24,518 nt of DNA from positions 1 through 24,518 of the forward strand of contig CAYJHI010000016.1 in assembly GCA_964370085.1 (NCBI GenBank), written 5' to 3'. The number at the start of each line of letters is the position of its first letter. Within the stretch, counting starts at the first letter, position 1. The stretch comes from CARZYU01 sp964370085 (GTDB lineage Bacteria; Bacillota_I; Bacilli_A; RF39; UBA660). Of this stretch, positions 7,113-14,657 are shown piece by piece. Both the position numbers and the translations under genes were made by a program. Below the pieces are notes generated by a model. It was not told where the DNA came from and ran no database searches. It saw only the letters and a list, made by a program, of their open reading frames with translations.

Positions 7113-9019
7113 TTAGTCAACGGAGTTAAAATAGTTCTATAACCATCCCAATTCCAAGGTTGACCATCCGTAAGATCAAATGCAAAAATACCTGAATTAG
7201 CACCCATTCCATAATATAAACTTCTAATAAAGAAATAACTAGTATAAGCAGATCGATCAGAATTCCAAGTACCAGTATTAGAACTAGATGCAGATACTTC
7301 TAAGATCGCATCACCATATCCATAATTATATAGACTATTACTAAGAGATGTATAAGTAGTATAACTAGAAGTAGTTGCATAATTAGATGCAAAAGGATAT
7401 ACCGTTACATATTTAGTAGATAATGTTAAATATCCATTAGCATTCATAGAAGGATATACAAAAGAGGCTCCATTTTCCGTCATAATCGAAGCACCCCTAG
7501 CTATATAAGCCGCTACTCTTTCTGTCATTCCACCTACCATATCATACACTCCTGTAATATTAAGAGTTGAAGAACCACGTAACCCAATAGAAGTATAATA
7601 AACATTCATAGCACTAAGATTTGCTGTTGAAGAAGCTGTCGAGGCATTTGTATAAACACCTGTTACATTTCCTCTAAAAGGTGAATTATGAGAAGTATAA
7701 TAATTATTCATATTAGGTTCAATCTTATTAGTTCCATAACTAGACCAAGTTAAATAAGCAAGGGCTCCCCACTCACTATTTTTAACCATATGTGAATCAA
7801 TTGTATTATCAGTTAAACCATAAAAATCAGTTGCACTATCAATACTTTGCGTAATAGTATAAATATCACCAAAACTAATATTATTGTAACTATACGTTAA
7901 AGGATTAAAAACTGGATAAGATATTTTTTCATTTCTATAACCAGAAGCAGCCAAATTTTGTCCAAATACATTAATACTTTTAGGAGAATCATTAGAATAA
8001 AAAACATCAGAATAAACTATTGTATCTCCACTATTAGATAAAGTAGTACTTAAAGTACCATTATTATTAGTAATAGCATTACCTTGATATCCTGCCGGAA
8101 ACTTCGATACCCAAAAACCAGCTATTTCCTCATCCCATTCTCCATTCATATAATTACTATTACTACCATCTACAAAAGAAGGATGAATTCTATAATTACT
8201 AGAAGCAATTCTGTCATACTTAGAAATAAAATTAATTGTAATATCTTTAGATGATTCAACTAAATTATATTCATATCTAGGTATCCATACAAAATATCCA
8301 ACGATATCACTACCATTAATTAAAGTACCACTACCAGCATTCATATAACTACTACGACTAACCTCATCAAGCAACACTACATTAGCCCACCTATTACTTT
8401 CATAATCATACCACTCACTACCAACATCCGCTTTATAAACATTACCTAAATTATCAAAAGTAACAGGCACCATACCATCTGCAATAACAGGATGACTACC
8501 ATTTAATATAGATTCTTTATATAAATAACTTTGAGAAAAAACATACTCTAAAGATAATTCTATCTCTTCGCCTACAGAAGTATTATTATCATAAAAAAGT
8601 TCTATTTCAAAAGATGAAGACCCTATAGGTATAACAGTAGATTCTGTTATATTATTAAGTGACCAATTTATATCTACATTAGTATTAGTATGAACAATAA
8701 TATTTTCTAAATATAAATTTGTTGCATTTTTATTATTAAATGAAACTTTAAACACTGCTCTAGAAGTATTATTAGGTAAAGAAACATTCAATTCAGTCAT
8801 ATTATTAGTAAAAGTACTATTATAAGTTTCATATGCCCCATCTATAAATTCCACTATTTCAATATTAGTAATTCCATATTCATAATCAGGCATAACTACT
8901 ACTTCCCCACTAATAGTAAGTTCAGTATTTAAAGCAGCATATCCCACTGATATAAAAGTAATAGAAAGAAAAACAAAAAATGTTATAAATATGTTAAGTC
9001 TAAAGTTGCCTATTACCAT
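7109..9019 (-). CDS. Secreted surface protein: shared N-module plus FGE/C-type-lectin-like C-module
   Basis: A 636-residue exported protein. Residues ~5-30 form a signal peptide or membrane anchor ending SVGYA, followed by ALNTELTISGEVVV, the module start shared by four proteins here. Residues ~45-175 are a Thr/Asn-rich beta-sandwich-like domain. From ~180 a second domain begins (ILNGSHPVIADGMVPVTFDN, then FVWIPRYEYNLV, FWVSKFPAGY, NSEWGALAYL, GVYDMVGGMTERVAAYI, FFIRSLYYGM and a final GYRTIL). That order resembles formylglycine-generating-enzyme / C-type-lectin folds (GlyDmxGNxwEW, RGGsw, GFR). The same architecture is found at 21456-23114. There is no sortase signal or C-terminal membrane segment. 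The start is ATG 9019, with TAGGAG upstream. A role in adhesion or ligand display is inference. Confidence 0.8.
   Translation of the reverse strand: MVIGNFRLNIFITFFVFLSITFISVGYAALNTELTISGEVVVMPDYEYGITNIEIVEFIDGAYETYNSTFTNNMTELNVSLPNNTSRAVFKVSFNNKNATNLYLENIIVHTNTNVDINWSLNNITESTVIPIGSSSFEIELFYDNNTSVGEEIELSLEYVFSQSYLYKESILNGSHPVIADGMVPVTFDNLGNVYKADVGSEWYDYESNRWANVVLLDEVSRSSYMNAGSGTLINGSDIVGYFVWIPRYEYNLVESSKDITINFISKYDRIASSNYRIHPSFVDGSNSNYMNGEWDEEIAGFWVSKFPAGYQGNAITNNNGTLSTTLSNSGDTIVYSDVFYSNDSPKSINVFGQNLAASGYRNEKISYPVFNPLTYSYNNISFGDIYTITQSIDSATDFYGLTDNTIDSHMVKNSEWGALAYLTWSSYGTNKIEPNMNNYYTSHNSPFRGNVTGVYTNASTASSTANLSAMNVYYTSIGLRGSSTLNITGVYDMVGGMTERVAAYIARGASIMTENGASFVYPSMNANGYLTLSTKYVTVYPFASNYATTSSYTTYTSLSNSLYNYGYGDAILEVSASSSNTGTWNSDRSAYTSYFFIRSLYYGMGANSGIFAFDLTDGQPWNWDGYRTILTPLTN
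8895..8953 (-). repeat. Copy 1 of the conserved 59-base export-module segment
   Basis: Encodes ISVGYAALNTELTISGEVV at the signal-peptide end of the 7109-9019 protein. It is the most diverged of four copies at DNA level. Confidence 0.6.
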
Positions 9020-9043
9020 TATACACGCTCCTATTATATATAT

Positions 9044-9052
9044 ATTATAACA
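9044..9052 (-). promoter_or_regulatory. Extended -10 promoter of the surface-protein gene
   Basis: TGTTATAAT on the minus strand, 24 bases before the ATG at 9019 and immediately after the T-tract of the preceding terminator. Confidence 0.6.
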
Positions 9053-9080
9053 AAAACAACTAGTTAACACTAGTCGTTTT
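9053..9080 (-). terminator. Terminator of the repeat-protein gene
   Basis: A 12-base-pair stem with one mismatch (AAAACAACTAGT / ACTAGTCGTTTT) and loop TAAC, followed by T residues on the minus strand. The stop at 9080 touches the stem. Confidence 0.75.
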
Positions 9081-9865
9081 TAATTATTCTTAAAATCCTG
9101 ATACCATCCATCTAATGCATCAACTGCACTATCCCAAGCATCAACCACTACATCAGTAGCATCTTCTATATAAGGTTTAGCATCTTCATATTTATCTACC
9201 ACATAATCTTTAGCATCATCTATATAAGGCTCTGCTGCATTATAACCATCTACAACTACATCTTTAGCAGCTTCATAAACATCAACTGTTGTATCAACTA
9301 CTATATCTTTATACTTAGTAATAGTATCAATTGTCTCAGGTTCTAAATTCTCTTCGGCATACAATACAATATTATCCTTACCAGTTTTAGCAAGATCAAC
9401 TATCTTACTCCCTACTTCTCCAGGAATTTGAACTACTTCTTCTTTATAATTAGGAATATATCCTTCAATAAATTGATCTAAATTATAAAAAGTATCTAAG
9501 GTAGCTTCCTTAGCATCATCACCTAACTCAGAAAAAGTTTTACCATTAATTTCACCACCATAAAAGATAAAATCAACAAAGGTAATAAAAGATTCTTTTA
9601 ACATAGAGTTAACTTCTTCAGTAGTAGTATTTTCATTAACAGTATCCACTATAATACTAGCTTCATCATTTAAAGATTGTACTATTATTGTATCATCCTC
9701 ATTACTAAGTTCCTTATGACTATTAAATTCTACCTTAGTAGATAAAGTAGTTTCTTCAACAACTTCTATTTCTTCTTTAGGTTGAAATATAATAAAAGAA
9801 ACAACTCCTCCTATTAATAATAAAATTCCCACTATAATAATATTTCTTAATTTAAATATACTCAT
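9080..9865 (-). CDS. Membrane-anchored protein with 18-residue amphipathic repeats
   Basis: A 261-residue protein of no family I recognise. One membrane helix lies near residues 8-28 (NIIIVGILLLIGGVVSFIIF) after a short basic N-terminus, so the acidic remainder is probably extracellular. The C-terminal ~70 residues hold 18-residue repeats: VDGYNAAEPYIDDAKDYV, VDKYEDAKPYIEDATDVV, VDAWDSAVDALDGWYQDF, plus a degenerate copy before them. Eighteen residues equals five alpha-helical turns, so V/Y/A positions fall on one face, as in surface-lying amphipathic helices (apolipoprotein or LEA-like). ATG 9865 has AAAGGGGA upstream. Monocistronic between a promoter and a terminator. Envelope attachment or spacer function is inference. 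Confidence 0.75.
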   Translation of the reverse strand: MSIFKLRNIIIVGILLLIGGVVSFIIFQPKEEIEVVEETTLSTKVEFNSHKELSNEDDTIIVQSLNDEASIIVDTVNENTTTEEVNSMLKESFITFVDFIFYGGEINGKTFSELGDDAKEATLDTFYNLDQFIEGYIPNYKEEVVQIPGEVGSKIVDLAKTGKDNIVLYAEENLEPETIDTITKYKDIVVDTTVDVYEAAKDVVVDGYNAAEPYIDDAKDYVVDKYEDAKPYIEDATDVVVDAWDSAVDALDGWYQDFKNN

Positions 9866-9887
9866 AACAATCCCCTTTAATGAGCAT

Positions 9888-9916
9888 ATTATACCACAAA
9901 ACACTAATAAAGTAAA
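9888..9916 (-). promoter_or_regulatory. Promoter of the repeat-protein gene
   Basis: TTTACT (9911-9916), 17-base spacer, TATAAT (9888-9893), with TG extension (TGGTATAAT). It overlaps the 3' end of the macrodomain gene. Confidence 0.65.
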
Positions 9917-10689
9917 TCTTTATACACTATATAATCATTCTCTTTCAAAATACAAAATATTATTTTAATTTTACTATTAGTTTCTTTTAAAACTTGTCTA
10001 ATTGTCTCAATTGCAACAGAACACAACAAATCTTTAGAACAAGAACAATCTCCTTCTGTTAAACAACAAAAAGCAATACTCTTAAATTTTTTATCGATTG
10101 CTAACATTAAACAATCTCTATAACAATCCCTAAGTAATTTTAAATCTTTCTTAGTATAATTACAATCAAACACAGGTGCCACTGCATGTATAATATGTTT
10201 ACAAGCTAAATTATATCCTTTAGTCAACATAATATTACTAATAATATTATCTTCCTCTCTTTTCTCCATGATTTTCATACATTCTCTTCTAAGTTGTAAG
10301 CCCGCTGCAAAATGTATTGCATTATCAATAGAACGATGATAAGGAACCAAACATCCCAACATACCACTATTAGCAGCATTAACAATTGCATCTACTTTTA
10401 AAGTAGTAATATCACCTTTAAATAAAAATATTTGCTTATTCTCCATCGTAGGTATTAAGTGAGGTACCCTAACAATTCTTTTCTTCATAAGATAAGACTG
10501 CAATATATCATCCTGAACCTTATAATATTTTCTTTCCGTAGGAACATCAACACATATACTGATAAGTGCCCTCATCAAACTAAATTGATCCATAACTGTT
10601 ACAGTATGATCTAAAGCTTCTTTCCTATAATTAGGTACTTTTTCTAACAATAAACTATTAACATACAATAATTTTTCTAATTCACTCAT
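9904..10689 (-). CDS. Zinc-type macrodomain protein with altered metal site and catalytic loop
   Basis: A 261-residue protein of the zinc-dependent bacterial macrodomain family (as in S. pyogenes and S. aureus), whose members remove ADP-ribose from proteins. The N-terminal extension (EKLLYVNSLLLEK...QDDILQSYL) matches the family. The macro core follows with FKGDITTLKVDAIVNAANS, which binds ADP-ribose. Family members carry GCxxPxHxCIDNxIH, whose two Cys and His hold zinc; here it is GCLVPYHRSIDNAIH, so the second Cys is Ser. The usual phosphate loop STGxFxFP is replaced by TEGDCSCSKD. The protein may therefore bind without hydrolysing, or use a different chemistry. The frequent partners (SirTM, GcvH-like) are absent. 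ATG has AGGAG upstream. Confidence 0.85.
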   Translation of the reverse strand: MSELEKLLYVNSLLLEKVPNYRKEALDHTVTVMDQFSLMRALISICVDVPTERKYYKVQDDILQSYLMKKRIVRVPHLIPTMENKQIFLFKGDITTLKVDAIVNAANSGMLGCLVPYHRSIDNAIHFAAGLQLRRECMKIMEKREEDNIISNIMLTKGYNLACKHIIHAVAPVFDCNYTKKDLKLLRDCYRDCLMLAIDKKFKSIAFCCLTEGDCSCSKDLLCSVAIETIRQVLKETNSKIKIIFCILKENDYIVYKDLLY

Positions 10690-10710
10690 AATAACTCCTA
10701 TAGTTAAAAA

Positions 10711-10719
10711 ATTATAACA
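10711..10719 (-). promoter_or_regulatory. Extended -10 promoter of the macrodomain gene
   Basis: TGTTATAAT on the minus strand, 21 bases before the ATG at 10689, directly after the sortase terminator T-tract. Confidence 0.6.
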
Positions 10720-10720
10720 T

Positions 10721-10746
10721 AAAAAAACTAAAACAAAAGGTTTTAG
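10721..10746 (-). terminator. Terminator of the sortase gene
   Basis: CTAAAAC / GTTTTAG stem (10728-10734 and 10740-10746) with a 5-base loop, then seven T residues on the minus strand. It lies 46 bases beyond the sortase stop. Confidence 0.75.
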
Positions 10747-10792
10747 CTCCCATTATTAATTAGTAGTACTTAAACGGTTAAAAAATACTTAT

Positions 10793-11527
10793 TTACATGA
10801 CTTTATTCTTAAGTAATTTAGCATGTACAACCATTCTCTCTACATCATTAGCATAACATGTTGATAAAGTTAATATTTGATCAGTTTCTAACACTTCAAC
10901 TCCAAAATCATTTATACTTCTATTTTTAATAACCTCAATAAAATTTACAAATTCTTCATTATAAAATTCAGTTTCTATATAATATTCTTCATTAAGAGTT
11001 GTGTAAATAGAAAATATTTCATATTCATAATAACCATCTTCTGTAACAAAGATAATAATTCTATTTTCTTCATTACTATACCAAGATTCAGATAAAGCTT
11101 CTTCTAAATCACCAAACATACTATTATCTAATCTATTATGTCCATATATAATAATATTTTTATCAGTTCCATCTAATTTATTCTTATAGTCTAAAAACGG
11201 CCATCCTGCTTCATTATAGGACTTATCAAAAGATCTATATAAATAATAATCATTATCTTCAGATTGTACTACTGGATATTCAATATTCGTATTGTTAACT
11301 TTCAAATAACCTATCGTATCTTCATTAAGATTAACTAATGATTCAAAATCAATCTTAATAGCAACGTCTTCATCTTCAACTATTTCTATATATTCATCTA
11401 TTTTTTCTAATGTATTTTGCGTTTTTTGATTATCAAATAACCAAACACCTATTTTATATAAACAAAACACTAATATTAATACAAGTAGTATTTGGATAAT
11501 AAACAGTATATTTTTTTTATTAAACAT
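10793..11527 (-). CDS. srtB: Class B sortase
   Basis: A 244-residue membrane-anchored cysteine transpeptidase that cleaves a sorting motif and links surface proteins to the cell wall or to each other. The N-terminal membrane helix covers ~7-30. Catalytic residues are visible: His130 (IIIYGHN), Cys224 (TLSTC) and Arg231 (VERMVVHAKL), in the order and spacing of class B enzymes, and the length is typical. ATG has AGAAGG upstream. It lies head-to-head with the LamG surface-protein gene at 11667, each with its own promoter in the 139-base gap. None of the exported proteins in the window ends in a sorting motif, hydrophobic helix and basic tail, so its substrate is elsewhere or unconventional. Confidence 0.9.
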   Translation of the reverse strand: MFNKKNILFIIQILLVLILVFCLYKIGVWLFDNQKTQNTLEKIDEYIEIVEDEDVAIKIDFESLVNLNEDTIGYLKVNNTNIEYPVVQSEDNDYYLYRSFDKSYNEAGWPFLDYKNKLDGTDKNIIIYGHNRLDNSMFGDLEEALSESWYSNEENRIIIFVTEDGYYEYEIFSIYTTLNEEYYIETEFYNEEFVNFIEVIKNRSINDFGVEVLETDQILTLSTCYANDVERMVVHAKLLKNKVM

Positions 11528-11556
11528 AACAACCTTCTTTCAAAATAAGTATCTTT

Positions 11557-11585
11557 ATTATAATATAAAGAATCTTCATATACAA
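11557..11585 (-). promoter_or_regulatory. Promoter of srtB
   Basis: TTGTAT (11580-11585), 17-base spacer, TATAAT (11557-11562) on the minus strand, 29 bases before the ATG. Confidence 0.7.
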
Positions 11586-11612
11586 ATATTATTATTAATT
11601 AATTAAAAAATA

Positions 11613-11641
11613 TTGGAGTATTCAACAAAATAAAGTATAAT
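11613..11641 (+). promoter_or_regulatory. Promoter of the first LamG surface-protein gene
   Basis: TTGGAG (11613-11618), 17-base spacer, TATAAT (11636-11641), 25 bases before the ATG. Divergent from the srtB promoter, whose -35 ends 27 bases away. Confidence 0.75.
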
Positions 11642-11666
11642 ACTATTAGAGTAAGGAGGCATAAAA

Positions 11667-12719
11667 ATGAAAATAATAGCATTCATTTCTATTTTTATTG
11701 GTATTCTACTTATGAGTATAGGATACGCCTCTTTAAATACTGAATTAACTATAAGCGGAGAAGCAGCAGTTCAAGTTGAACAAAATATAAAGATCACTAA
11801 TATCACAATCCTACAAAGTGAAGGAAATGCTACTACTTCCTATAATCCTAGCTTTACAAATACTACTAGTAATATAGATGTTATTCTACCAAATCAGACT
11901 TCAAAAATAACTTTAATTATTGAAGTTACTAATAATACAGATAATTATTATCATCTAGATGATGTAATAGAAAATAATAATACTAATTATAATATAACTT
12001 ATGAAATAAAAGATAAAGAAATTATATATTTTCCTGAAAGAAGCACTCAAGAAATAGAAATAACATTTTATTATGATAATGTTATTAATACAAATACTGA
12101 AATATCTTTAGGTTTAAATTATATTTTTGAAGATATAATTTATGAAAAACTAGAATATATAACTTTCACTGGAACACAGTATGTTGATACAGGTGTGCTA
12201 AATACTGGGGACTACATATTTGAAACAGATTTTATGCAAACAGCACTAACAAATAATGACGGAGGATGGATTTTTAATGGAAGAAGCAGTTACAATTATG
12301 CTATAGGAGTTTTCGCTGGAAAATATGGTATATTCAATGGATATGGAGCTATAACACAATCTAGTACACCTAGTGCTACTCTTAGCAGTTGGTATTCAAT
12401 GTATTATTCTAGATCTGAATTTTATATTAATGATTCTCCTCGTACTGTAGTAGGAAAAAAATTAATCCCCTCCGAATATGAAAGAACAATACTAATCGCA
12501 GGAGCTACTATTAGCCACAGTGGAACCCCAGATACAAGACACTTTATTGGTAACATAAAATGTTTTAAAATAACAGATGCTACTGATGGAGTAGTTTTAA
12601 GATATTTTGTTCCTGCTAAAATAACAGAAGGACCTAATACCGGACAAATAGGATATTGGGACATAATAGAAGATAAGTTTTATCAAAATGCCGGAACAGG
12701 AACACTAACAGGAATGTAA
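11667..12719 (+). CDS. Secreted surface protein: shared N-module plus LamG-like C-module
   Basis: A 350-residue exported protein. A signal peptide or anchor covers residues ~4-22 and ends SIGYA; SLNTELTISGEA follows, then a Thr/Asn-rich beta-sandwich-like domain to ~165 with many N-x-S/T patterns. Residues ~170-350 form a concanavalin/LamG-like domain: YITFTGTQYVDTGVLNTGD, IGVFAGKYGIFNGYG, SWYSMYYSRSEFYIN, CFKITDATDGVVLRYFVPA, then GYWDIIEDKFYQNAGTGTLTG. Such domains often bind sugars or proteins at cell surfaces. There is no sortase signal. ATG follows AAGGAGG. Its closest relative in the window is 15628-16683. It is adjacent to srtB (divergent). The ligand is unknown. Confidence 0.82.
   Translation: MKIIAFISIFIGILLMSIGYASLNTELTISGEAAVQVEQNIKITNITILQSEGNATTSYNPSFTNTTSNIDVILPNQTSKITLIIEVTNNTDNYYHLDDVIENNNTNYNITYEIKDKEIIYFPERSTQEIEITFYYDNVINTNTEISLGLNYIFEDIIYEKLEYITFTGTQYVDTGVLNTGDYIFETDFMQTALTNNDGGWIFNGRSSYNYAIGVFAGKYGIFNGYGAITQSSTPSATLSSWYSMYYSRSEFYINDSPRTVVGKKLIPSEYERTILIAGATISHSGTPDTRHFIGNIKCFKITDATDGVVLRYFVPAKITEGPNTGQIGYWDIIEDKFYQNAGTGTLTGM
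11712..11770 (+). repeat. Copy 2 of the conserved 59-base export-module segment
   Basis: Encodes MSIGYASLNTELTISGEAA. By hand count it differs from the copy at 21510 at 7 of 59 bases, most of them third-codon positions. Confidence 0.7.
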
Positions 12720-12725
12720 CAAAAG

Positions 12726-12754
12726 AAAAGACTATTGAAATATAGTCTTTTTTT
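12726..12754. terminator. Bidirectional terminator between convergent genes
   Basis: AAAAGACTAT / ATAGTCTTTT perfect 10-base-pair stem (12726-12735 and 12742-12751) with a 6-base loop. T residues follow on the plus strand and A residues precede it, so it can serve both the LamG gene and the lipoprotein gene. Confidence 0.85.
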
Positions 12755-13256
12755 ATTCTAAGGTTAATTCAACACTTTCAATAATGAATTCAACTTCTTC
12801 TTCATCAATATTAATAGTTCCTTCATTTCTATCTTGCCATAGTGTTATATTCATACAACCTTCTCCAATAGGCATAACGTATTGAGTCATTGGATACATT
12901 CCACCAACACTAAATCCTTCTAAAGTAACATCTCCTATAACAACATCATCTACATCAACAGCATCATCATAAAACTCCTTATAAAGAGCACATTCACTAG
13001 AACTATAGCTAAGACCAATACCAGGATTATTAAAAGGTGCTGTATCAGCATCATCTGCTTCCTTATAAATAGTAATCGCATCAGTCATAGTTTCCTCAGT
13101 ACCATTAATATAAAAAGGAACAGTTAGCCACCCATCAGGAACTTCCACATTAAACTCTCCTACTTCATATGTTTCAGACACAATACTATCTCCAGCACCA
13201 CTACAACCTACACAAGTAAGTAACAAAACTCCACACAACATAACTTTTTTAATCAT
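12753..13256 (-). CDS. Lipoprotein of unknown function
   Basis: A 167-residue predicted lipoprotein. The signal sequence MIKKVMLCGVLLLTCVGCSG has a charged start, hydrophobic core and a lipobox-like CVGC, so Cys18 is probably lipidated and membrane-tethered. The mature part begins with an acidic region, then GEFNVEVPDGWLTVPFY, resembling PsbP/DUF-type lipoproteins that start 'vpdgW'. Cysteines occur in CALYKEF and GEGCMNI and may form a disulfide. I cannot name the family. ATG 13256 has AAAGGAGG upstream. It converges with the first LamG surface-protein gene and shares its terminator. Confidence 0.75.
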   Translation of the reverse strand: MIKKVMLCGVLLLTCVGCSGAGDSIVSETYEVGEFNVEVPDGWLTVPFYINGTEETMTDAITIYKEADDADTAPFNNPGIGLSYSSSECALYKEFYDDAVDVDDVVIGDVTLEGFSVGGMYPMTQYVMPIGEGCMNITLWQDRNEGTINIDEEEVEFIIESVELTLE

Positions 13257-13278
13257 ATAATCATCCTCCTTTAACAAA

Positions 13279-13287
13279 AGGATATCA
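13279..13287 (-). promoter_or_regulatory. Possible extended -10 of the lipoprotein gene
   Basis: TGATATCCT on the minus strand, 22 bases before the ATG at 13256. It is a weaker match than others in the window. Confidence 0.3.
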
Positions 13288-13312
13288 TACATATATATAA
13301 TTTAAAAGTAAT

Positions 13313-13837
13313 TTATGTAAATATTTTCATAGGCATAATTTTTAATAACTTTTTAGCCTTTGTAACATCAAAATTCTCATCAGTAGATAAAATATCTATA
13401 AAAGGAGTCTTTCCACCAGCTTTAATCCCAGTATGTAAAAAACCATTCTTTTCATAAAAAGCCAATCTCTTAATTCGCTGTTCATAATTACTTGCTTCTT
13501 TATCATCCATTGTCTCAATAAATAAAGATATTGGTTTATTAGGATATTTCTCAAACATAAGTTGCAACAACTTACTTCCATACCCCTTAGATTGAATCTT
13601 ATCATTAATTGCTATGTAAAATATAAATAAAGAATCTTTAGATTCAATAGTAAATAAAATACCTACAAACATATCCCCATCATAATAAGCAGAAAATTTA
13701 TAGTTTTTCATTTTCGTTATCAGTAACAATAACCACATAGGCATTAACTCTTCTTTAGGAAAAGATCTTTTCATAAACTCTACAATTTCATTATAATTAT
13801 CTAATTTTTTAGTAACTCTTCTTTCTATTAATTCCAT
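13313..13837 (-). CDS. GNAT family N-acetyltransferase
   Basis: A 174-residue acetyltransferase. The acetyl-CoA loop is NDKIQSKGYGSKLLQLMFE at ~78-96, preceded by the strand SLFIFYIAIN. AFYEKNGFLHTGI is the conserved late-core helix and strand of the fold. Relatives acetylate small amines or proteins in the cytoplasm. ATG has AGAGAGGG upstream. It follows the membrane-protein gene by 10 bases with no terminator between them, so the two are probably one transcript. The substrate is unknown. Confidence 0.83.
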   Translation of the reverse strand: MELIERRVTKKLDNYNEIVEFMKRSFPKEELMPMWLLLLITKMKNYKFSAYYDGDMFVGILFTIESKDSLFIFYIAINDKIQSKGYGSKLLQLMFEKYPNKPISLFIETMDDKEASNYEQRIKRLAFYEKNGFLHTGIKAGGKTPFIDILSTDENFDVTKAKKLLKIMPMKIFT

Positions 13838-13847
13838 AAATCCCTCT

Positions 13848-14558
13848 CTAAAATAACCATGTATTAGTAAAAAAGTAATATATTGCTTCTAAAAGTAAAA
13901 GTATTGAAGCAAATAATATTATAATTGATAATAAAACAGATAAAATTTTCTTAATTAATTCTATTCTTCTCGCAGTTAAAACTTTATTTTTAAAGAAATC
14001 TATTACAACATAATGTTTATTAAATATAACTGCTATTAATAAAATAAAGATTGGTAACTGACTTATTAATACCCAAGAAACATTAGCTAAAATTACCTCT
14101 ATTAAATTACTACTTTGTCCAGTTAAAGTAATAAGTGCTAAAAAAGATGGATCAGTAAGAGCAGACAAAGAAAAGATTAATCCTACAAAGAAAAGACCTT
14201 TCTTAATATACTTAGTAAAAATAGACTCCTTCTTCTCCTCTTTAGCAATACTCTTATCTTTATAAAAAACTCTTTCTATGAACCAAAGTAATAATAATAT
14301 CCCTACTACAAATTCTAATATCATGTATACATAATCAGGAATATAATTAAATAAATTAGCAAAAAAGTTAATACTGTTATCAATTACAAGGTTAGAACTT
14401 ATTAACCCTACTACTATCGTTCCAAAAAACACAGTTAAAACAAATAAAATAATTTTACTTTTCTTAACACCCATAGCTAATGCTGATATTATTACAATAA
14501 CACCAGTAGGATCAATACCTGCAAGACCTAATAATAAACTAGTAGGAAACAACTTCAT
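13848..14558 (-). CDS. Six-span membrane protein, LysE/GAP-like
   Basis: A 236-residue polytopic membrane protein with about six hydrophobic segments and a charged cytoplasmic loop (FYKDKSIAKEEKKESIFTKY) in the middle. Two similar half-motifs, GIDPTGVIVIISALAMG early and LTDPSFLALITLTG in the second half, suggest an internal duplication like that of LysE/GAP-type transporters. A transport role is inference and no substrate can be named. ATG 14558 has GGAGG 5 bases upstream; the more upstream in-frame codon lacks a ribosome site. It is co-transcribed with the GNAT gene downstream and divergent from the gene at 14658. Confidence 0.68.
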   Translation of the reverse strand: MKLFPTSLLLGLAGIDPTGVIVIISALAMGVKKSKIILFVLTVFFGTIVVGLISSNLVIDNSINFFANLFNYIPDYVYMILEFVVGILLLLWFIERVFYKDKSIAKEEKKESIFTKYIKKGLFFVGLIFSLSALTDPSFLALITLTGQSSNLIEVILANVSWVLISQLPIFILLIAVIFNKHYVVIDFFKNKVLTARRIELIKKILSVLLSIIILFASILLLLEAIYYFFTNTWLF

Positions 14559-14581
14559 ACTAACCTCCGAAATATAATAAC

Positions 14582-14590
14582 AGTATATCA
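14582..14590 (-). promoter_or_regulatory. Extended -10 promoter of the membrane protein/GNAT operon
   Basis: TGATATACT on the minus strand, 23 bases before the ATG at 14558. No good -35 is visible. Confidence 0.5.
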
Positions 14591-14657
14591 TTAAACTAAT
14601 TAAAAATATATCATATTCTTATCTCTTACATAAAATACATATAAAGGAGAGATAAAA

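Noticed and set aside
7109..7130. LTPLTN at the C-terminus read as a sortase B sorting motif
   Set aside because: It is the very end of the protein, with no hydrophobic helix or basic tail after it.
12422..12664. Minus-strand frame inside the LamG gene
   Set aside because: Shadow of the coding strand; no ribosome site.
13396..13605. Second minus-strand frame inside the GNAT gene
   Set aside because: Different frame of a clear GNAT coding sequence; no recognisable protein.
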